Part shown: positions 60,660-64,000 of the stretch, piece after piece
How the letters are laid out: each line of letters starts with the position of its first letter
Numbering within the stretch: the stretch's first letter is position 1
DNA from: Opitutia bacterium
Lineage (GTDB): Bacteria; Verrucomicrobiota; Verrucomicrobiia; Opitutales; Opitutaceae
Reading direction: 5' to 3'
Assembly (NCBI GenBank): GCA_016217545.1
Contig: JACRHT010000011.1
Location: forward strand, 186,001-250,000
DNA: 64,000 nucleotides
Notes under the pieces: generated by a model
Databases searched by the model: none
What the model was told of the DNA's origin: nothing
The model's input: only the letters and a program-made list of their open reading frames with translations
Made by a program: the position numbers and the translations under genes

Positions 60660-60775
60660 GGCGCGAAGTTAGATAATTTGCCGCACCAAGCGCCAGCTTT
60701 CACGCGTAAGCCGAAAGGAGGAAGCAGCGGCAACGCGGTCGGAATCACCCCGGCGGCCGGAACCATCGCCGCGAA

Positions 60776-60850
60776 GGTGGAGCGCGTTGACCCCAACGCG
60801 CTCATGAATTCTCGCTCGCGAACAGCGCGTTGAGGTCAACGCGCTCCACC
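60776..60850. repeat. REP/BIME-like double-hairpin element
   Basis: Two 27-base arms (60776-60802 and 60824-60850) are inverted copies with one mismatch. The outer 17 bases (GGTGGAGCGCGTTGACC arm) pair perfectly. Each arm is also an internal hairpin: AGCGCGTTG with CAACGCGCT (60781-60789/60794-60802 and 60824-60832/60837-60845). The 21-base centre is AT-containing. It fills the 268-base gap between the GT2 and msrA genes; nothing else was seen there. Confidence 0.75.
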
Positions 60851-60927
60851 GCGATTGCCCGACTCCGGCCTCGGGCGGGCGTGGCGATCCAGTTGGAACG
60901 GCGAAATTGGCGCGCCGTGCCGGACCA

Positions 60928-61551
60928 TCACTTCACCGTGCGGTCGGGCGCGATCACACCCTTCGACTGGAGCTTCTTCACCTTCGGCTTGATCACGAAG
61001 GAGCAGTAGCCGGCGTGCGGGTTGTTTTTGAAATAGTCCTGATGGTAGTCCTCGGCCTCGTAGAACTTTCCGAGCGGCGCGATCTCGGTGACGATCGGGT
61101 CGTCGAAATCCTTTTGCGCGGCTTTCTTGCCCGCCTCGGCCGCGGCCTTCTGCGCGTCGTTGGCGTAGAAGATCGCCGAGCGATACTGCGTGCCTTCGTC
61201 GGCGCCCTGGCGGTTGAGCGTCGTCGGGTCGTGCGACTCGAAGAAAATCTCGAGCAGACGGGCGTAGCTGACGACCGCCGGATCGAACTCGATGCGCGTC
61301 GCCTCGGCGTGGCCGGTGTCGCCCTCGCACACCTGCTTGTAGGTCGGATTTGCGACGTGGCCGCCGGTGTAGCCGCTGGTGACCTTCTTCACGCCGGGCA
61401 CGTGCTCGAACACGGCCTCGGTGCACCAGAAGCAGCCCGAGGCGAAGACGGCGGTTTCAGTCTGGCCGGCGGGAGCGGCCGCGGAGGAGGAATTCGTGGT
61501 CATGAGAAAAGCGACCGCGAGCGCGGTCAGGAACGTGGAAAGGCGATTCAT
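60928..61551 (-). CDS. msrA: Exported peptide methionine sulfoxide reductase A
   Basis: The 207-residue protein has a signal peptide (MNRLSTFLTALAVAFLMTTN). The MsrA core follows with the catalytic motif GCFWC (C40), SGYTGGHVANPTYKQVCEGD, TGHAEATRIEFDP and YHQDYFKNNPHAGYCSF, the last holding a resolving Cys. MsrA reduces methionine-S-sulfoxide; an exported form would protect envelope proteins and needs a thiol donor outside the cytoplasm. No MsrB fusion is present. Confidence 0.93.
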   Translation of the reverse strand: MNRLSTFLTALAVAFLMTTNSSSAAAPAGQTETAVFASGCFWCTEAVFEHVPGVKKVTSGYTGGHVANPTYKQVCEGDTGHAEATRIEFDPAVVSYARLLEIFFESHDPTTLNRQGADEGTQYRSAIFYANDAQKAAAEAGKKAAQKDFDDPIVTEIAPLGKFYEAEDYHQDYFKNNPHAGYCSFVIKPKVKKLQSKGVIAPDRTVK

Positions 61552-61595
61552 GTTGAAAGGGAGAGGCGCGAGCGCCCCGCCCTATTCCTTACGCG

Positions 61596-61982
61596 TCACA
61601 TGGCGCGTTGGATGAGTTCGACTTCGTAGCCCTCGGGAGCGTCGATGAAGGCGATCACGGACCCGCTACCGGTCTTCGTCGGGCCGTCGCTCAGTGTGTA
61701 GCCCTTTTTCTTCAGCTCTGCCTCGAACGCCGCCAAGTCGGCGACCTCGAACGCGAGGTGCATGAGGTCGGGTTGCACCTGCACGCTGGGCGCGCCGGGC
61801 GGCATCTGGCAGATCTCGATTTCCTCGTCGCTGTTCGGCGTGGCGAGGAAGACCAGCTGCGCCCCGCGCGGCGAGGTGTGGCGGCGCGTGGCCCTCAGGC
61901 CGAGTGCGTCTTCGTAGAATTTCACGGTGCGCTCGATGTCGTTCACGCGCATCCGGGTGTGGAGAAGCTTTTGGACTGCCAT
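61596..61982 (-). CDS. Glyoxalase/VOC superfamily protein
   Basis: The 128-residue protein from ATG 61982 is a two-module VOC fold: LLHTRMRVNDIERTVKFYED, ALGLRATRRHTSPRGAQLVF and MHLAFEVADLAAFEAELKKK, ending IAFIDAPEGYEVELIQRAM. The His and Glu positions match metal ligands of glyoxalase I (H in LLHTRM, E near EEIEICQ, H in LMHLAF, E in YEVELIQ). It could be a lactoylglutathione lyase, but substrate cannot be read from sequence. The open frame extends upstream, but those residues are low-complexity shadow. Confidence 0.85.
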   Translation of the reverse strand: MAVQKLLHTRMRVNDIERTVKFYEDALGLRATRRHTSPRGAQLVFLATPNSDEEIEICQMPPGAPSVQVQPDLMHLAFEVADLAAFEAELKKKGYTLSDGPTKTGSGSVIAFIDAPEGYEVELIQRAM

Positions 61983-62043
61983 GGGCCGCGGAACGTAGGC
62001 GCGCCCCGCCCAAACGCAAACGCGCTCTCGCCCGGCGCTTCGT

Positions 62044-62796
62044 TCACTTCTTTTCCGGCTCGGTCGAGGCGGGCGCCGACTTCGGCTTCGCCTCGCGCTC
62101 GCTCCGCCGCCGCGCGTCCCAGCTGAGCTGCGCGATCGCATCGAACGGCAGCGCCTCGGCTCGATTCGTCTCCGCGCGATAGAGAAACACGAACCGCGAG
62201 GTCGTGCCCAGCAGCGTGGCTTCGAACGGCGCCGCCTGCGCGACCGCGTCGTTCTTGAACTGCACCGTCACGCGCGGGAAATCGCCCTCGCGGGCCCGAT
62301 TCGCCTGCCACGTGGAATACAGCAAGGTGAACAACACCGCATACGTCCCGATGAACAGCACTTGAGCCGAAGGCACCATCCTGCGCGCCTTTTCGCGGGA
62401 AGCCGCGAGTTTCACCGGGTCCTTCCGCCACCGCGGCCAGCGCCGGAAAAACCAGCCCGCCGCGCGCAGCGAGCTCCACATGTAACCCCAATAGAAAACC
62501 AGCCCCAGGGAGGCCATCGCGACCGTGAGCGGCTCACGCACCACCACCATGAGGAAATCCGCCGCGTCGCTGAACTCGAGGACGTTGAGCTTGAAGCGCC
62601 GGAAGAACAGGAACTGGTAAAGCAGTCCGACCACCGACAGCAGCAGATAGACCACGGAGAGGACGAGGCCGGGATTGTCCCGCAGCCAATCCGGCACGCG
62701 CAGGCGCGGTTTCCAGATTTCCCAATCCGGGGCGGTGGACGTCAGCTCATTTTCCGAGGGAGTGGGATTCACGACGCGCGAAACTGGGTCGGGCAT
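62044..62796 (-). CDS. Membrane protein of unknown function
   Basis: The 250-residue protein has three hydrophobic segments (LVLSVVYLLLSVVGLLYQFL, LTVAMASLGLVFYWGYMWSS, VLFIGTYAVLFTLLYSTWQ). A C-terminal soluble part ends in a charged tail (SKSAPASTEPEKK-like). No family was recognised. ATG 62796 is preferred over an upstream TTG. It diverges from the dehydratase gene (77-base gap). Confidence 0.65.
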   Translation of the reverse strand: MPDPVSRVVNPTPSENELTSTAPDWEIWKPRLRVPDWLRDNPGLVLSVVYLLLSVVGLLYQFLFFRRFKLNVLEFSDAADFLMVVVREPLTVAMASLGLVFYWGYMWSSLRAAGWFFRRWPRWRKDPVKLAASREKARRMVPSAQVLFIGTYAVLFTLLYSTWQANRAREGDFPRVTVQFKNDAVAQAAPFEATLLGTTSRFVFLYRAETNRAEALPFDAIAQLSWDARRRSEREAKPKSAPASTEPEKK

Positions 62797-62873
62797 TTCC
62801 CGAGTCAACGCCGCACCCGCCCGCGCTCACCGCTTGCACCGCGCCAAGTGCCGCGCAATCCTGCCCGCGCCGC

Positions 62874-63827
62874 ATGTCTTTGACCTTTTCCGACATCTGC
62901 GCCGCCCGCGCCCGCATCGCTCCGCACGTGAAACTCACGCCGGTCCTCGCCAACGACGCGCTCGATGCCGCCGCGGGCGCATCCCTGTTCTTCAAGTGCG
63001 AGAACCTGCAGGCGATGGGCGCGTTCAAGGCGCGCGGCGCCGCCAACGCCGTCTTCGCACTCTCCACCGCCGAAGCCGCCCACGGCGTCGTGACGCACAG
63101 CTCGGGCAACCACGGCGCGGCCGTGGCCCGCGCGGCGAAATTGCGCGGCATCCCCGGCTTCATCGTCATGCCGCACAACGCGCCGCAGACGAAAATCCGC
63201 AACGTCGAGAGCTACGGCGGCCGCATCGTTTTCTGCGAACCCAACCTCACCGCGCGCGAAGCCGCCTGCACGCGCATCGCCGCCGAGACCGGCGCCGTGC
63301 TCGTGCATCCGTTCGACGACTACGCGGTGATGGCCGGCCAGGGCACCGCCACGCTCGAACTGCTCGAACAAGCCGGCGCGCTCGACCTCGTGCTGTGTCC
63401 CGTCGGCGGCGGCGGACTTCTCTGCGGCACCGCGGTCGCCGCCAAGGGCGCGCAACCCGGCATCCGCGTGGTCGGCGTCGAGCCCGCCGCGGCCGACGAC
63501 GTCGCGCAATCCTTCCGCGCCAAGAAACCGATCAGCATCGCGCACGCGGACACGATCGCCGATGGCCTGCGCACCAACGTCACCGGTCAGCGCAACCTCC
63601 CGCTCATTCTGCAACACGTCGACGACATCGTGACCGTTTCCGAGGACGCCATCGTCACCGCGATGCGCACGCTCTGGGAAAACCTCAAGATCGTCATCGA
63701 GCCGTCCTGCGCCGTGCCGTTCGCCGCGATCCAATCCGGCCGCCTCGACGTCCGCGGCCAGCGCGTCGGCCTCATTCTCACCGGCGGCAACGTCGACCTC
63801 GAAAAACTTCCCTGGCTGAAAACCTAG
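62874..63827 (+). CDS. PLP-dependent threonine/serine dehydratase or serine racemase
   Basis: The 317-residue protein is a fold-type II PLP enzyme. The cofactor Lys is K52 in QAMGAFKARGAANAV; the Ser loop is VTHSSGNHGAAVARAAKLRG; the Gly-rich phosphate-binding loop is LCPVGGGGLLCGTAV. The single-domain length and lack of an ACT domain fit catabolic threonine dehydratases or serine racemases rather than biosynthetic IlvA. It would release ammonia and 2-oxobutyrate or pyruvate. ATG 62874 follows a 77-base divergent gap. Confidence 0.92.
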   Translation: MSLTFSDICAARARIAPHVKLTPVLANDALDAAAGASLFFKCENLQAMGAFKARGAANAVFALSTAEAAHGVVTHSSGNHGAAVARAAKLRGIPGFIVMPHNAPQTKIRNVESYGGRIVFCEPNLTAREAACTRIAAETGAVLVHPFDDYAVMAGQGTATLELLEQAGALDLVLCPVGGGGLLCGTAVAAKGAQPGIRVVGVEPAAADDVAQSFRAKKPISIAHADTIADGLRTNVTGQRNLPLILQHVDDIVTVSEDAIVTAMRTLWENLKIVIEPSCAVPFAAIQSGRLDVRGQRVGLILTGGNVDLEKLPWLKT

Positions 63828-63838
63828 CTGCGATTCAC

Positions 63839-63933
63839 CACGAAGAGCACGAAGCTCACGAAGCGTTCTATCGCACCGATGATCACGCGCCCGAAATCCA
63901 TGTTTTACTCTTCTTCCTTCGTGACCTTCGTGG
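63839..63933. repeat. Clustered CACGAAG repeats in inverted orientation
   Basis: CACGAAG occurs three times at 9-base spacing (63839, 63848, 63857). Its complement CTTCGTG occurs twice at the same 9-base spacing (63917 and 63926). The two groups face each other across about 53 bases in the 134-base gap after the dehydratase gene. The whole could fold into a long imperfect hairpin. Function unknown. Confidence 0.6.
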
Positions 63934-63961
63934 TTCCAATCCTCCCCGGCCCGCATTCGCG

Positions 63962-64000
63962 ATGAGTTCCGTCTTCCCCTCGCGCCCCTCCAGCTCGCTC
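63962..64000 (+). CDS. Possible start of a further gene, cut by window edge
   Basis: An ATG at 63962 opens a frame of 13 codons ([13 protein letters not shown]) that runs into the right edge. It lies 134 bases after the dehydratase on the same strand. Too little is present to assign it, and it may not be a gene. Confidence 0.3.
   Translation, partial: MSSVFPSRPSSSL

Overview
The window is GC-rich bacterial DNA, most likely from Verrucomicrobiota, class Opitutia, probably an Opitutaceae-like genome. This is inferred from base composition, the gene neighbourhood, the presence of PadR/orphan-permease genes of the type first named in Acidobacteria, and many ExbB/ExbD, LytS/LytTR and envelope genes. 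It was not tested against a database.

Positions 1-24606 are one continuous block on the minus strand that carries the core translation and transcription machinery. In transcription order (high to low coordinate) it reads tRNA-Thr, tuf, tRNA-Trp, secE, nusG, rplK, rplA, rplJ, rplL, rpoB, rpoC, then two terminator hairpins and a 600-bp spacer. It continues with rpsL, rpsG, fusA, rpsJ, rplC, rplD, rplW, rplB, rpsS, rplV, rpsC, rplP, rpmC, rpsQ, rplN, rplX, rplE, rpsN, rpsH, rplF and a truncated rplR. These are the classical tuf-sec, rif, str, S10 and spc operons joined end to end. Unusual points are an RNA polymerase beta' subunit that has lost three of the four cysteines of its second zinc site, variant residues in the rifampicin region of RpoB, and an S17 with a C-terminal tail.

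Positions 24620-41650 hold mixed accessory and housekeeping genes. A minus-strand operon encodes an exported TPR protein, ExbB, ExbD and a TonB-like membrane-anchored protein; its ExbD has Asn in place of the proton-carrying Asp. Plus-strand genes follow: a GAF hybrid histidine kinase, then lemA, a DUF4870 protein, a coiled-coil protein and a long M48 protease. After these come a GT-C-like membrane protein, a SufE-like sulfur acceptor, a TatD-like hydrolase, a TonB C-terminal-domain protein, TcdA and a malic enzyme with a clear terminator.

Positions 41700-53860 are mostly plus strand. A PadR repressor gene preceded by two operator-like repeats is followed by two duplicated ABC-type permeases with no ATPase partner, a TPR lipoprotein-like or periplasmic protein, a small membrane protein with an alpha/beta hydrolase, an outer-membrane beta-barrel candidate, a CPBP membrane protease, and a LytS/LytTR two-component pair.

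Positions 53870-64000 contain pnuC with a NadR-like kinase (interrupted in frame by a perfect palindrome), Hsp33, a DUF5694 protein, a PD-(D/E)XK-like nuclease, an S9 peptidase, a GT2 glycosyltransferase with an extra Rossmann-like domain, exported MsrA, a glyoxalase-fold protein, a membrane protein and a threonine/serine dehydratase. Two intergenic repeat structures (a REP/BIME-like double hairpin and a CACGAAG cluster) lie here. No rRNA, CRISPR array, insertion sequence or prophage was seen.
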